Positions 1 to 7,840 of a DNA stretch of 35,980 bases are shown piece by piece. The notes below the pieces were generated by a model. The model saw nothing but the letters and a program-made list of their open reading frames with translations. It was not told where the DNA came from and did no database searches. Both the position numbers and the translations under genes were made by a program. How positions within the stretch are numbered: position 1 is the stretch's first letter; every line of letters begins with the position of its first letter. Origin of the DNA: Opitutaceae bacterium (GTDB lineage Bacteria; Verrucomicrobiota; Verrucomicrobiia; Opitutales; Opitutaceae); assembly GCA_030648295.1 (NCBI GenBank), contig JAUSID010000237.1, positions 1-35,980 of the forward strand, in the 5' to 3' direction.

Positions 1-149
1 ACCGCGTAGTGCGCCAGCACGATGCCGGAAACAATCACCATTCGGCGACCGCCCGCGGTGCGCAGCATGCAGCGATCATTGATGACTTCGGAGCCCGGCT
101 GCGGACTCGGGATCGGAAACAACTCGGCCTGTCCTTCGGGATCCGGCAT
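1..149 (-). CDS. Probable transposase-like protein, N-terminus only (runs off left edge)
   Basis: An open minus-strand frame starts at ATG 149 and reaches base 1 without a stop, giving 49 codons. The start is preceded by a G-rich stretch (ACGGGG) that could act as a ribosome binding site. The peptide begins MPDPEGQAELFPIP and continues through DRCMLRTAGG and VIVSGIVLAHYAV. From memory, this resembles the N-terminus of a family of insertion-sequence transposases, in which a segment ending in HYA precedes a helix-turn-helix. Only the N-terminus is visible, so the DDE catalytic core cannot be checked. It could instead be another DNA-binding protein. Confidence 0.4.
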   Translation of the reverse strand, partial: MPDPEGQAELFPIPSPQPGSEVINDRCMLRTAGGRRMVIVSGIVLAHYA

Positions 150-181
150 GGACCCCGTCTATCCCGCCCCATCGGAAAAGC

Positions 182-209
182 GGACAGGTTTGGTTCGCAC
201 CCCCTGTCC
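182..209. repeat. Inverted repeat GGACAGG / CCTGTCC upstream of the left-edge gene
   Basis: GGACAGG at 182-188 pairs perfectly with CCTGTCC at 203-209 across a 14-base loop. It lies 33 bases upstream of the start of the left-edge gene. It could be an operator for that gene or part of a transposon end. The sequence does not decide between these. Confidence 0.4.
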
Positions 210-309
210 CTCGTTCAACCGGGCGCCACCCTCTGAAAATCGCGAAAAACGAGCCCCGCTGTGTCAGGAGGTCTGAAAGTAGTGATCGTTTGCAACGGAA
301 GACCGGGGG

Positions 310-364
310 CTGGGGCGGCCCTGAGCCCCAGATAGGCTCGCCGGGCTTCAAGCCCGGACGAGCC
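310..364. repeat. Two adjacent strong hairpins in a non-coding stretch (150-803)
   Basis: CTGGGGC at 310-316 pairs with GCCCCAG at 325-331. A longer stem follows at once: GGCTCG (335-340) and CGGGCTT (342-348) pair with AAGCCCG (350-356) and CGAGCC (359-364). No T-tract follows on either strand, so these are not typical intrinsic terminators. A smaller stem, GGGAAG/CTTCCC, lies at 603-620. I see no convincing gene between 150 and 803. The open frames there are short, overlap on several strands and look like no known family. The stretch could be a REP-like repeat or transposon remnant. Confidence 0.5.
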
Positions 365-803
365 GTGGCAAAGCGCCGCAGGGACCGGCGCGCGGAGCTC
401 CGGCGACTCCAACCGAGCCGCGACCCAAAACGGACGCGCCCCTTCTACAGCAAGGTTTGGAGCGGCACCCGAAAACCAACGCACGCAAGAACGCCCAACA
501 CGGCGCCACCCGCGAAACAGCCTCAGCCCAAAAAAGTCTGCGAGTGCGTCCAACGGAACAACGGAACAGGCTTCGCGGAATCAATTCGGAATTAAACGCA
601 CGGGGAAGCGAAGCCTTCCCTTACGGGAGTGCTGCCCTCCCTGATCGGTGCGGACGCGGCCGGCCCCAATTGCAATTAAACAGTGAAGCAAATGTCCGGA
701 CGGGGGTCTCCACACCCGCGAAACATCGACTGGAGCGGCGCAACGACGATGGTTGGCGGGCTCGTGGACGTGTCCGCACACGGTAACCCTATCAAAGGTT
801 GAC

Positions 804-1610
804 TCAGTTGGTGGAGCGCAGGATCTCCAGGAATCGTTTGACGGTATCTGTTCGAGGATTTGCTTTCAGCGAGCCCGGCGTGTCGAGCTGAACGATAGCT
901 CCTTGGTCTAAGAACATCAAGCGGTCGCAGAGACTCGAAGCAAACTCCATATGATGCGTGACCACGATCATGGTGCGCCCTTGGCGTCGCAGATCTCGAA
1001 TGCTATTGAGCACCTCAGCAGCAAGCATGGGATCGAGCGCCGAAGTAACTTCGTCCAGTAAAAGTAAACGCGGGTTCATTATCAGCGCCCGCATTATCGC
1101 AACACGTTGCTTTTGTCCCCCGGATAGCTGCCAAACTCGATGGGATAGATAGCGCGCCAGCCCGAATTGATCGCAAAGTTCAATTGCAGCAGCCGACGCG
1201 TGCTCGCGCGCGATCCTCTGCACGACCGTCGGCCCTAGAGTAAGGTTTTCCAAAACCGTCCGTTCATCCCATAGATTGAAGTTTTGAAACACTAGGCCAA
1301 CCTGGCGCCGGACTAACGTGCGCGTTTCTTCCGGCAAAGATTTCGGAGCATCGTTGGATCCCACCGAAACCCGCAAATCGCCAAAATAGGAAAGAGCCCC
1401 GGAATCAGGTTCCTCCAACAAGTTTAGACACCGGAGAAGGGTAGTTTTGCCACCGCCACTCGGACCGATGACGCCGAGGATCTCACCCTGCGCGAGTTCG
1501 AACGATATGTCGCGCAATACCGTATGATCACCGAAGGTTTTGCGGAGCTTTTCGACCCGTAAAGCGGGAGGCGCTCCGGCCGTCGGGGGGCTGGCTATCG
1601 TGGCGTTCAT
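804..1610 (-). CDS. Polar amino acid ABC transporter, ATP-binding protein (GlnQ/HisP type)
   Basis: This 268-residue cytoplasmic ATPase would power import by the permease encoded just upstream. The Walker A motif GPSGGGKT lies at residues 49-56, followed by the Q-loop (VFQNFNLW), the signature LSGGQKQRVA, Walker B LLLLDEVTSALDP and the switch histidine in VVTHH. Length and motifs fit the polar amino acid (PAAT) class. Its ATG overlaps the permease stop by 4 bases (ATGA), which indicates translational coupling. It is the last gene of a minus-strand operon. The first 17 residues are an extra, weakly conserved extension. Substrate specificity cannot be read from the ATPase. Confidence 0.93.
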   Translation of the reverse strand: MNATIASPPTAGAPPALRVEKLRKTFGDHTVLRDISFELAQGEILGVIGPSGGGKTTLLRCLNLLEEPDSGALSYFGDLRVSVGSNDAPKSLPEETRTLVRRQVGLVFQNFNLWDERTVLENLTLGPTVVQRIAREHASAAAIELCDQFGLARYLSHRVWQLSGGQKQRVAIMRALIMNPRLLLLDEVTSALDPMLAAEVLNSIRDLRRQGRTMIVVTHHMEFASSLCDRLMFLDQGAIVQLDTPGSLKANPRTDTVKRFLEILRSTN

Positions 1611-2284
1611 GCCGATCGCCGTTCACTTCCCCGCCGCGACCAGCGCTCAAGTCGGCGGGCTCCATAAGTCGCTGGCAAGACCAAGACCACGTAGATCACC
1701 CCGACAATCACCCAAGCTTCCAATGACCGGGAAATATCGGCGATGACAGTTTGTGCCGCGTAAACGACATCGCGCACGTTAATGATCGAGGCGAGCGAGC
1801 TGAGCTTTAACATCCCGATGTAAAGTGCGGTCAAACTCGGCAAAAGTTCGCGAGCCACATGAGGCAGGACGACATGTCGCGTGACCTGATGCCGTCGCAT
1901 CCCCAGCGCAAGACCGGCGTCAATCACCGAAGCGGGGACGTTGGCGACGGCCGCTCGGACCAAATCCGCCACAAAAGCGGCGAGATTTAGCGACAGTCCG
2001 ATGACACACACCCAGTAAGCGTCGACCGTCCGGCCAATGACATTGCGCGACAGCAAAAAATAGAAAAAAAGCAATAACACCAAGGGCGGAATCGCGCGGA
2101 TCACGTCGATTATCGGATACATCGCGTAGATCGCTGCACGCCGGCGGAGCACTAGCCCAAGGCCGACGCCTACGATTGTGCCCAGGACCACGACCCAAAA
2201 CGTGAGTGTGAGGGTAGTTGCCGTCCCCGATGCAAACGCGCGCGTGTAGGGAGCAAGACGCGAGAAATTCCAATCGTAGTTCAT
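1607..2284 (-). CDS. Polar amino acid ABC transporter, permease
   Basis: A membrane permease of 225 residues in the His/Glu/Gln/Arg family (BPD_transp_1). Several hydrophobic segments are visible, for example TTLTLTFWVVVLGTIVGVGL and VLLLFFYFLLS. The cytoplasmic EAA-type loop, DAGLALGMRRHQVTRHVVLP, docks the ATPase. I chose the ATG at 2284 because the protein then begins MNYDWNFSRL, as family members do. An upstream ATG at 2326 would add 14 residues inside the end of the preceding gene. The methyltransferase stop is 7 bases upstream. Only one permease gene is present, so the transporter probably works as a homodimer. Confidence 0.9.
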   Translation of the reverse strand: MNYDWNFSRLAPYTRAFASGTATTLTLTFWVVVLGTIVGVGLGLVLRRRAAIYAMYPIIDVIRAIPPLVLLLFFYFLLSRNVIGRTVDAYWVCVIGLSLNLAAFVADLVRAAVANVPASVIDAGLALGMRRHQVTRHVVLPHVARELLPSLTALYIGMLKLSSLASIINVRDVVYAAQTVIADISRSLEAWVIVGVIYVVLVLPATYGARRLERWSRRGSERRSA

Positions 2285-2291
2285 GGCGAAC

Positions 2292-3071
2292 CTACCGGCG
2301 CTGGCACAGCAGCAAATAGTCGCCAAACGGTGCGGGTCTGTTGGGCCACGTGCGGACTACACGCCGCACGACAAAATAGGGTGCGAGCAGACGTTTAACG
2401 TTCGCCAAACTGGTCTTGTATTCCCCTGCTTGAAACAGGTCGTTCTGGAGCACATCAAGCGCCGCCTGAATAACCTCGGGCGGTGATCGCTGCGCCACCA
2501 AATGCCGGATCAACGCCATAGCGAGGTCGATCACCGCCGAACGGCGCTGCGTCTCCGTGGTATACGGCCGGATTACCTCGTCACCGAGAATCAGCCAGCG
2601 GTTGGGCGCCATCTCCTTGGCAATTTTGCGCACAAACCGCGGTTGTTCGTTCGGCGACAAGTGGTGCAATCCAGCAGTGCAAAGCACCAAATCCGGCATG
2701 CGCCGAGGTTTGTAGCGAAGCGCATTGCGGTAGGTTAGTTCGAGCTCGGGGTATTTCTGCCGGCCATATCGCACATAGCTCGCCGTCAGCGAGCACCCCA
2801 CCAGCCGGAGGTCGTTTCGTTTGCGAGCAATTTGGTGCAGCAAGTATCCGGTGCCGCACATATAATCCAATACCACGCCCCCCGATGGAGCGAAGCGAAC
2901 CGCCCACTTTGCCGCCAAGTTAAGCGCCTTTCCCCACGGCCAATAGCGATACTCCTCCTCGTAAATCTCGGGCGTTGGCAATCGCGCTTGGCGACGACGC
3001 CGGCTCACGCTCTTTCGTGGACGCCGCGGTGTCGTATCAACGTTGCGCGCTCGTTTGGATCCGAACTCCAT
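2292..3071 (-). CDS. Class I SAM-dependent methyltransferase within the transporter operon
   Basis: The product is 259 residues. A basic N-terminal tail (residues 1-32, rich in Arg and Lys) precedes a Rossmann methyltransferase core. The SAM-binding motif I is VVLDYMCGTGYLL at 66-78, followed by the acidic/aromatic pattern of the Methyltransf_11/25 type and a LHHL segment near 135. The start at 3071 (MEFGSKRARN) limits the overlap with the upstream binding-protein gene to 35 bases. The longest frame would overlap it by 119. The substrate is unknown. Its place between the binding protein and permease genes suggests that it acts on the imported compound or a derivative of it. That is inference. 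Confidence 0.8.
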   Translation of the reverse strand: MEFGSKRARNVDTTPRRPRKSVSRRRRQARLPTPEIYEEEYRYWPWGKALNLAAKWAVRFAPSGGVVLDYMCGTGYLLHQIARKRNDLRLVGCSLTASYVRYGRQKYPELELTYRNALRYKPRRMPDLVLCTAGLHHLSPNEQPRFVRKIAKEMAPNRWLILGDEVIRPYTTETQRRSAVIDLAMALIRHLVAQRSPPEVIQAALDVLQNDLFQAGEYKTSLANVKRLLAPYFVVRRVVRTWPNRPAPFGDYLLLCQRR

Positions 3072-3945
3072 GTTTCTTCGCGAGCGCCTCCAACACTCCG
3101 CTGGCTTCAAGATTGCGAAGGCAGACCGACAAAAACTCCGCGCCACGTCGATCATCCGGCCGGAGCGCGAAACCTGCCGGCATAAATGCGGGCGGGCTCT
3201 CCAGCCAAAGAGCTTTGAACTCGCCCGGTTGCTCCTTCACGAACCGTTCCGCGTCCGCGCCGTCCGCAATAACCGCATCGGCCCGACCAGACACTAACTC
3301 GTTGAACACCTGCAGCAAGTCGGCCTTCGTCACAACCGCGTTGATCGTCGGCTTCGTTAGTCGTGCGCGCACCAACGTTTCGCTGGCCCAGCCTTTGCCG
3401 ACCGCAATTGTAATACCGGTTCGATCAAGACTCCGAAACGAGTCAAATCGATTGTCCGTGCGGCGAACCACCGCGATGCCATCCGCGAAATACGCGTAGG
3501 GCGCCGTAAATGCGAATTCGCGCGCGCGCGGGATGGTCTGGAATATCGGATCGGCAATCACGTCGAATTCGCCGCGCTTCAGGTCCGCACTCATCGTGTT
3601 CCAGTCAAGGCGGTGCCACTTCACCTTGCATTTCAGTTCGTCCGCAATTTGGTTGATGACCTCGACGCTAAACCCTGTCACCTCGTGCGTATTCGGGTTC
3701 TCCTGAGTGTAAGGTGGATACACGCCATAGCCTACATGTAATTCGTTCGATCGGTCCAAGCGTTCGAGCAAACCGCTTCGCGATTCGACGAGCGCCGACA
3801 GCCCACCTTTCGTCTCAGTCGACGCCGCAGCGTTGGGTTTCGAACGCGACCAAAAGTTGTAACCTGCGAGAAGAAATGCAGCGATGGCGATGACCAACGC
3901 GGCCTTTGCAGTCACCCTAGAGTGTGGTCCGGTGGAATCGTTCAT
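3037..3945 (-). CDS. Amino acid ABC transporter substrate-binding protein (SBP_bac_3 family)
   Basis: This 302-residue protein has an N-terminal hydrophobic segment at about residues 14-30 (AALVIAIAAFLLAG) with no lipobox cysteine, so it is either secreted or anchored by an uncleaved helix. The mature part shows family 3 hallmarks: VGYGVYPPYT, GFSVEVINQIADEL, a stretch ending in GEFDVIADPI, and TAPYAYFADGIAVV. It binds a small amino-acid-like ligand outside the membrane and delivers it to the permease. I chose ATG 3945 because it places the signal segment at the N-terminus. The upstream ATG at 4020 would overlap the previous gene. The upstream stop is 19 bases away. Confidence 0.9.
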   Translation of the reverse strand: MNDSTGPHSRVTAKAALVIAIAAFLLAGYNFWSRSKPNAAASTETKGGLSALVESRSGLLERLDRSNELHVGYGVYPPYTQENPNTHEVTGFSVEVINQIADELKCKVKWHRLDWNTMSADLKRGEFDVIADPIFQTIPRAREFAFTAPYAYFADGIAVVRRTDNRFDSFRSLDRTGITIAVGKGWASETLVRARLTKPTINAVVTKADLLQVFNELVSGRADAVIADGADAERFVKEQPGEFKALWLESPPAFMPAGFALRPDDRRGAEFLSVCLRNLEASGVLEALAKKHGVRIQTSAQR

Positions 3946-3964
3946 AAGCGTGTCGGGACAGAGG

Positions 3965-5227
3965 TCAGTTCCGGCCGACCCAATGCATCCCGACGTCGGC
4001 ACAACGCTGCCGAGTTTCATGTAGGGACTCTGCGATGGCTTCGCTCTTTGAGCCCCACGATTTTCGAATGTGCGACACTAGGAATTGGCGCCACGCTCGG
4101 TCCCCTTTCCGAAATGCTACACCTACCTCCAATGGATTCTCGTAAGGCACGGGCGACATCGCCAACGGGGCGCGCTCCTTGGCAGCCGCCACGAGCTTGT
4201 GTGCTACGCCTACATCGCACGCGACGACGCGCCGCGATTGGATGTGCTTCGGATCGGTCAGCCAATCGGTGACCTCAGGCATCTCGGCGAACTGTTTTCT
4301 CAGCTCACCCGGCAACTTTCGTTTCGCGCTCGCCTTTAGCAAAGCATGTTCGGGTGCCTGCTCGGTGAAGGCGCAGACTTGCGTTTCGGTTTCCCTGAGG
4401 GGGCGAATCCATCCGTCGAATGTCTTCGCGAAGCGTTTTCCAGGGTTCAGTCCAAGCTTTTCCTGGGCAGGCGAACCAAGGCCGTAGACCAGACGGAGGT
4501 CTTTCACGTTCGCCAAGTGAATGATATCAATCGCTCGGTTACGCACGTGTGTCCGAAAGATCATCTCCCAATGAACCGAAATCTCACCGTCGAGGATTAG
4601 TTCTTGGATGTGAGTGTAGCGGTGATGATCTAGCTCATCGAGGCGCTCAAGTTTCAGCCGGTGCGCACCGTTCACCGAACGCACGAGTTGATTCAGATCG
4701 GCGCATGAAGTCTGCATCGCGGCTTTTTGCCACGCGGGAGCAAACGCCGGTGTCTTGTTCGGATAGCGCTTGTAGTTTAGATAATCACCGAAGACATAGG
4801 CGAACGCCCCCAGCTTCAGACTCGCCTTGACCGCTTCCGAGCGCGCGAGTGCCGCCCCCTGGCCATTGCCGAGCAAATTCGGATCCATGAACAAGTCAGC
4901 CGTCGTCTCCAACACCAACTTGTTTTCATCCCCGATGGGATCGTTCTGATTCGCGACGACGATCTCGTCCTCGGGAGTGAGCCAAAGGGCTTGGCCTGGC
5001 GCTACTTCGCATGGGAAATTCATCCGCCTCACCTGCCGCTGCCGCTCCAGCTCTTTCACCTGTCCGACGGGCAGCGACCGGAAGGTTTCAAATCCCAGAA
5101 AAAAATCATCCGACGCTACGCCCATGCGTTTGGTCAAGAACGCAACTGGCGTCCAATCCGTTGGATCCTTCGGGCGATAGAAGATGTGTGTGGCTTTAAG
5201 GCGCATGACTTTTGAGGGCGTCGGCAT
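3965..5227 (-). CDS. Uncharacterised 420-residue protein in the transporter operon
   Basis: I do not recognise this family. There is no signal peptide or membrane helix, so it is probably cytoplasmic. The last ~90 residues (ACDVGVAHKL, then YENPLEVGVAFRKGD) recall the closing strand and helix of type II periplasmic binding proteins, which often read ENP-giavrkgd. This likeness is weak and is inference only. The frame overlaps the upstream gene's end by 32 bases. A start at 5206 (MRLKATHIFY) would cut this to 11. It is followed 19 bases later by the binding-protein gene. The tight packing argues for a shared function with the transporter, such as making or processing its ligand. Confidence 0.75.
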   Translation of the reverse strand: MPTPSKVMRLKATHIFYRPKDPTDWTPVAFLTKRMGVASDDFFLGFETFRSLPVGQVKELERQRQVRRMNFPCEVAPGQALWLTPEDEIVVANQNDPIGDENKLVLETTADLFMDPNLLGNGQGAALARSEAVKASLKLGAFAYVFGDYLNYKRYPNKTPAFAPAWQKAAMQTSCADLNQLVRSVNGAHRLKLERLDELDHHRYTHIQELILDGEISVHWEMIFRTHVRNRAIDIIHLANVKDLRLVYGLGSPAQEKLGLNPGKRFAKTFDGWIRPLRETETQVCAFTEQAPEHALLKASAKRKLPGELRKQFAEMPEVTDWLTDPKHIQSRRVVACDVGVAHKLVAAAKERAPLAMSPVPYENPLEVGVAFRKGDRAWRQFLVSHIRKSWGSKSEAIAESLHETRQRCADVGMHWVGRN

Positions 5228-6161
5228 CCTTATCTGTATCCGGATACTTGCCCGTCGCCAGCAAGAAGCGCGCGGTGGCTTCCGAGGCGCGTATGAGACA
5301 GATGGTCGGAGTGCTACCAGACCACTGGTAAAGCACCACCGGGCAGGATGGATAGCGTGCTTGTAACTCTCTCAATCCCGGCTCCTCGATAATTGCCCGC
5401 CGTTTCTTGCCGCTGGAGCGAGCAAGCAATTCATAAGGCCACATCAGAGCATCGAAGTTTGCTACCTCGACACGGCGGTGAAAATGAAACTCCACTTTCC
5501 AAGTCCACGCGTCCTGAGCGTAGCTCGCCCGGCGGAGATACTTCTTCGAGCCCCAGTAGTGCCAGAAATCCCCGAAGTGCCTTGGGTCATGAGTGGCTTG
5601 GAGGCCGGCCCAATGACGCCCATGTTCCGGCAGGAGGAATTCCCGGTCGGGTGGCCGCTCTGCTTCTCGTGAATTCAGATCCCGGCGCGTCGTGTGACAC
5701 TGAGGGAATTTCTCGCCCACACGTTTGATAAAAACGCCAAATGCGGGCACGTCGACCGTCCCGGACCTAGCGTAGTAGGCGTCATGAACTCCCAAATACG
5801 CGAAGACGAAGCGATCTAAGCCAACCGACCGAGCGTCGCTCATGGTGCGTCTTAGCTTCGGACCACTTGTGCGCTTCGATCCGCGATAGCGGTCGTAATC
5901 GGATTTTAGCGCCCCATGATCGAACAGTATTTCACGGTAAGGCCGGCCGGCCACCCGAGCTCCGTCCATTCTCCATGCGCCGAATGTGTGCGTCGTCGGC
6001 ACGCGTAACGCCGGTGACGATCTTGCCGCCGAGTCAGGATACTTCTCCTTGCCGATCCAAAACGCAAAATTGCTTCGCAAACGTGCCTTCTTCAAGCCCG
6101 TCAACAAGTCCACCACACGACGCATTGGTGATGGTTTTTTTGATGTTGGTTTCCGTTTCAT
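5196..6161 (-). CDS. Uncharacterised protein, first gene of the transporter operon
   Basis: A protein of about 321 residues that I cannot assign. It is rich in Arg, Tyr and Trp (for example FGDFWHYWGSKKYLRR) and has no signal peptide, membrane segment or nucleotide-binding motif that I can see. The start is uncertain. ATG 6161 gives MKRKPTSKKPSPMRRV. Upstream in-frame ATGs at 6236 and 6257 would add a poorly coding-like stretch, and 6125 would shorten it. No strong ribosome binding site decides this. Its stop overlaps the following gene, and it is the first of six minus-strand genes, so the operon promoter should lie between about 6160 and 6436. Confidence 0.65.
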   Translation of the reverse strand: MKRKPTSKKPSPMRRVVDLLTGLKKARLRSNFAFWIGKEKYPDSAARSSPALRVPTTHTFGAWRMDGARVAGRPYREILFDHGALKSDYDRYRGSKRTSGPKLRRTMSDARSVGLDRFVFAYLGVHDAYYARSGTVDVPAFGVFIKRVGEKFPQCHTTRRDLNSREAERPPDREFLLPEHGRHWAGLQATHDPRHFGDFWHYWGSKKYLRRASYAQDAWTWKVEFHFHRRVEVANFDALMWPYELLARSSGKKRRAIIEEPGLRELQARYPSCPVVLYQWSGSTPTICLIRASEATARFLLATGKYPDTDKDADALKSHAP

Positions 6162-6436
6162 TGGCGATGCCGGACGGTTCGCTAAGACGTTTGAATTTAT
6201 GTCGCTACTGACGCCGGCGTTGTGGTGCAAACTCATAGTTCCACACGTGACAAGCACCGTTATCGCACAACGTAGGCCGAAGCCCGGAGAGCAAAATCGA
6301 AAAACTGCGGACTCCGTTTCGTCTCAAGTCGGCAGGTGGTGCGACGGCGAAGTTCGAGACTTTGAAGGAGGGAAGCCGTCGATCCGCCGCCGAATGCAGG
6401 GTTGCGTCATTTGATCTCCGAGTTATCTCCGAAAGC

Positions 6437-6814
6437 ATGGTCGCCGACAAAATCAAGGAACTCGCCGCCGCAAAAGCCAAGGTCACCGAACTTGAAGCCT
6501 CGATTGCCGCCGAACTACGCAGCGAACTGGCATCGCTCCCCGGTCGTTACGGCTTCAACGATGCGAGTTCTTTTCTCACCGCCGTCAAGGCGGCGTCCGG
6601 CAAACGCCGTGGCCGCAAGCCCGGCGCTGCAAACGCCGTCGCACCCAAGCGTCGGAAACGCGCCAAGATCACCGACGCCACCCGCGCGAGTGTGAAGACG
6701 CTTGTGGCGGAAGGAAAAACGGGCAACGAGATCGCCAAGTCCCTGGGGATCTCCCTGCCCAGCGTGCAAAACATCAAGACAACGCTGGGGCTAGTTCGGA
6801 AGAAAAAGAAATAG
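6437..6814 (+). CDS. Small DNA-binding protein with AT-hook-like motif and helix-turn-helix
   Basis: The protein has 125 residues. It begins with an Ala/Lys/Glu-rich coiled-coil-like helix (residues 1-34), followed by LPGRYGF, then a basic AT-hook-like segment RRGRKPG at about 58-64. A C-terminal helix-turn-helix covers residues 79-118 (GNEIAKSLGISLPSVQNIK), of the recombinase/resolvase type. I chose ATG 6437 over 6362 because similar small proteins, which I recall from Opitutaceae genomes, start MADKIKEL. It probably acts as a regulator or nucleoid-type DNA binder. It is divergent from the transporter operon, so it may regulate it, but the sequence does not show this. Confidence 0.75.
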   Translation: MVADKIKELAAAKAKVTELEASIAAELRSELASLPGRYGFNDASSFLTAVKAASGKRRGRKPGAANAVAPKRRKRAKITDATRASVKTLVAEGKTGNEIAKSLGISLPSVQNIKTTLGLVRKKKK

Positions 6815-7180
6815 CCGGCCGGCGCTCTGGCGCGGCAAGACTTTACTCGGTCTCTCGCGGCGACGCCGACAATACCGGCCGGCGTCGGATTGGTCAGGAA
6901 AATGCCCGCGCTCCGACCAGTTGCGGAATCCCGACGCCCGCCAAGTCGACCTTGATCAATGGACCGTCGTCGCGCCACGGTGCCTGCAAGGGTAAGTTGC
7001 GCGGGTCGCAAACAAGCGATCCCCATCCTAAGCAGGCAATCATAGTCGAAACGGCGTAGCTGTTGGAACGGGCCGTGCATGGCGGAACCTTTGAAATTGG
7101 AGCCCACTGTTCACGACCGACTTTTCGCGCACCCGCCAGTGCTCCACCCTAACATTTGGCCGTTTTTGATCGAGTCTCAG
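6815..7180. other. Non-coding gap between the HTH gene and the nuclease gene
   Basis: I see no convincing gene in these 366 bases. CCGGCCGGC-type GC-rich motifs recur at about 6815 and 6875, and could pair or act as a transcription barrier between the two oppositely directed genes. No T-tract terminator is evident. Confidence 0.4.
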
Positions 7181-7840
7181 TCAGTTAGTTGCCGGCAAAA
7201 AAATGTGGAGCAGCTGCAGCGCAGTTCCGTTGCTGCGCGAATGGTTGCTCTGCAACTCATCGGTAAGTTCGTTGAGAATTTCGACGGTGCGCAATGGCTG
7301 GACAATGCCAAGTCTTGGAGCCCCGCTTGCGATATCCTCCTCGTATGCCCGTCGCAGCTCTTTGTGCCAATAAGCCGCGTCCCTGTCTTGCATAAACCCG
7401 ACCATCGCAGCTTCAGGGCAATCGACGCCATATCGTCCTTCGATGAAATCGCCGATACCACCAGCGCCGACATATTTTCCGATCGTGAATGAGCCCGTGC
7501 GCAGCCGCTTTCCCTCGAAAATATAGGAGAGCCGCGGGCGAATTCCTGTTCGAATTACGCTTACGTCCAACCGCAATCGGTCGTTTCCGAGCTGACCGGC
7601 TGGGCTGATGGGCTCCTGGTCGCCGATCCAGTAGTGGTCGTATTCGTCCGGCGTGTCTGGATGCGAATTAAGGCGCGCCTTCATGGCCTCGGCTACCAGT
7701 CCCGTAATGGATGGTTCGTCGAGATCGGCATGAAGGCGGCTCCGAACATCCGCATGCGCCCAAGCCAGCAACTGGTGAGAATGAAGCCGGAACGCATCGA
7801 GATACAAATCCCACAAATCGCTCGGCCCGCCGGAGGTCAT
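7181..7840 (-). CDS. Probable PD-(D/E)XK restriction-type nuclease
   Basis: A 219-residue soluble protein. The core LRLDVSVIRTG followed by YIFEGKRLR gives Asp92, Glu109 and Lys111, the D-x(n)-ExK pattern of PD-(D/E)XK nucleases. Glu42 in DEPSITGLVAEAMK could be the N-terminal acidic residue seen in many members. Its ATG overlaps the stop of the DNA methyltransferase gene by 4 bases (ATGA), the usual layout of a restriction-modification pair. It probably cleaves DNA lacking the partner's methyl mark. The recognition sequence cannot be read. It is the last gene of the eight-gene run that starts with jetA. Confidence 0.7.
   Translation of the reverse strand: MTSGGPSDLWDLYLDAFRLHSHQLLAWAHADVRSRLHADLDEPSITGLVAEAMKARLNSHPDTPDEYDHYWIGDQEPISPAGQLGNDRLRLDVSVIRTGIRPRLSYIFEGKRLRTGSFTIGKYVGAGGIGDFIEGRYGVDCPEAAMVGFMQDRDAAYWHKELRRAYEEDIASGAPRLGIVQPLRTVEILNELTDELQSNHSRSNGTALQLLHIFLPATN

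Noticed and set aside
457-786. Open frame of 109 codons in the left non-coding stretch
   Set aside because: Composition is low in hydrophobic residues and resembles no family. Several overlapping frames exist on both strands, and hairpins dominate the stretch.
6547-7107. Minus-strand open frame of 186 codons opposite the HTH gene
   Set aside because: Half of it is antisense to the well-supported HTH gene, and the remainder has no recognisable motif.
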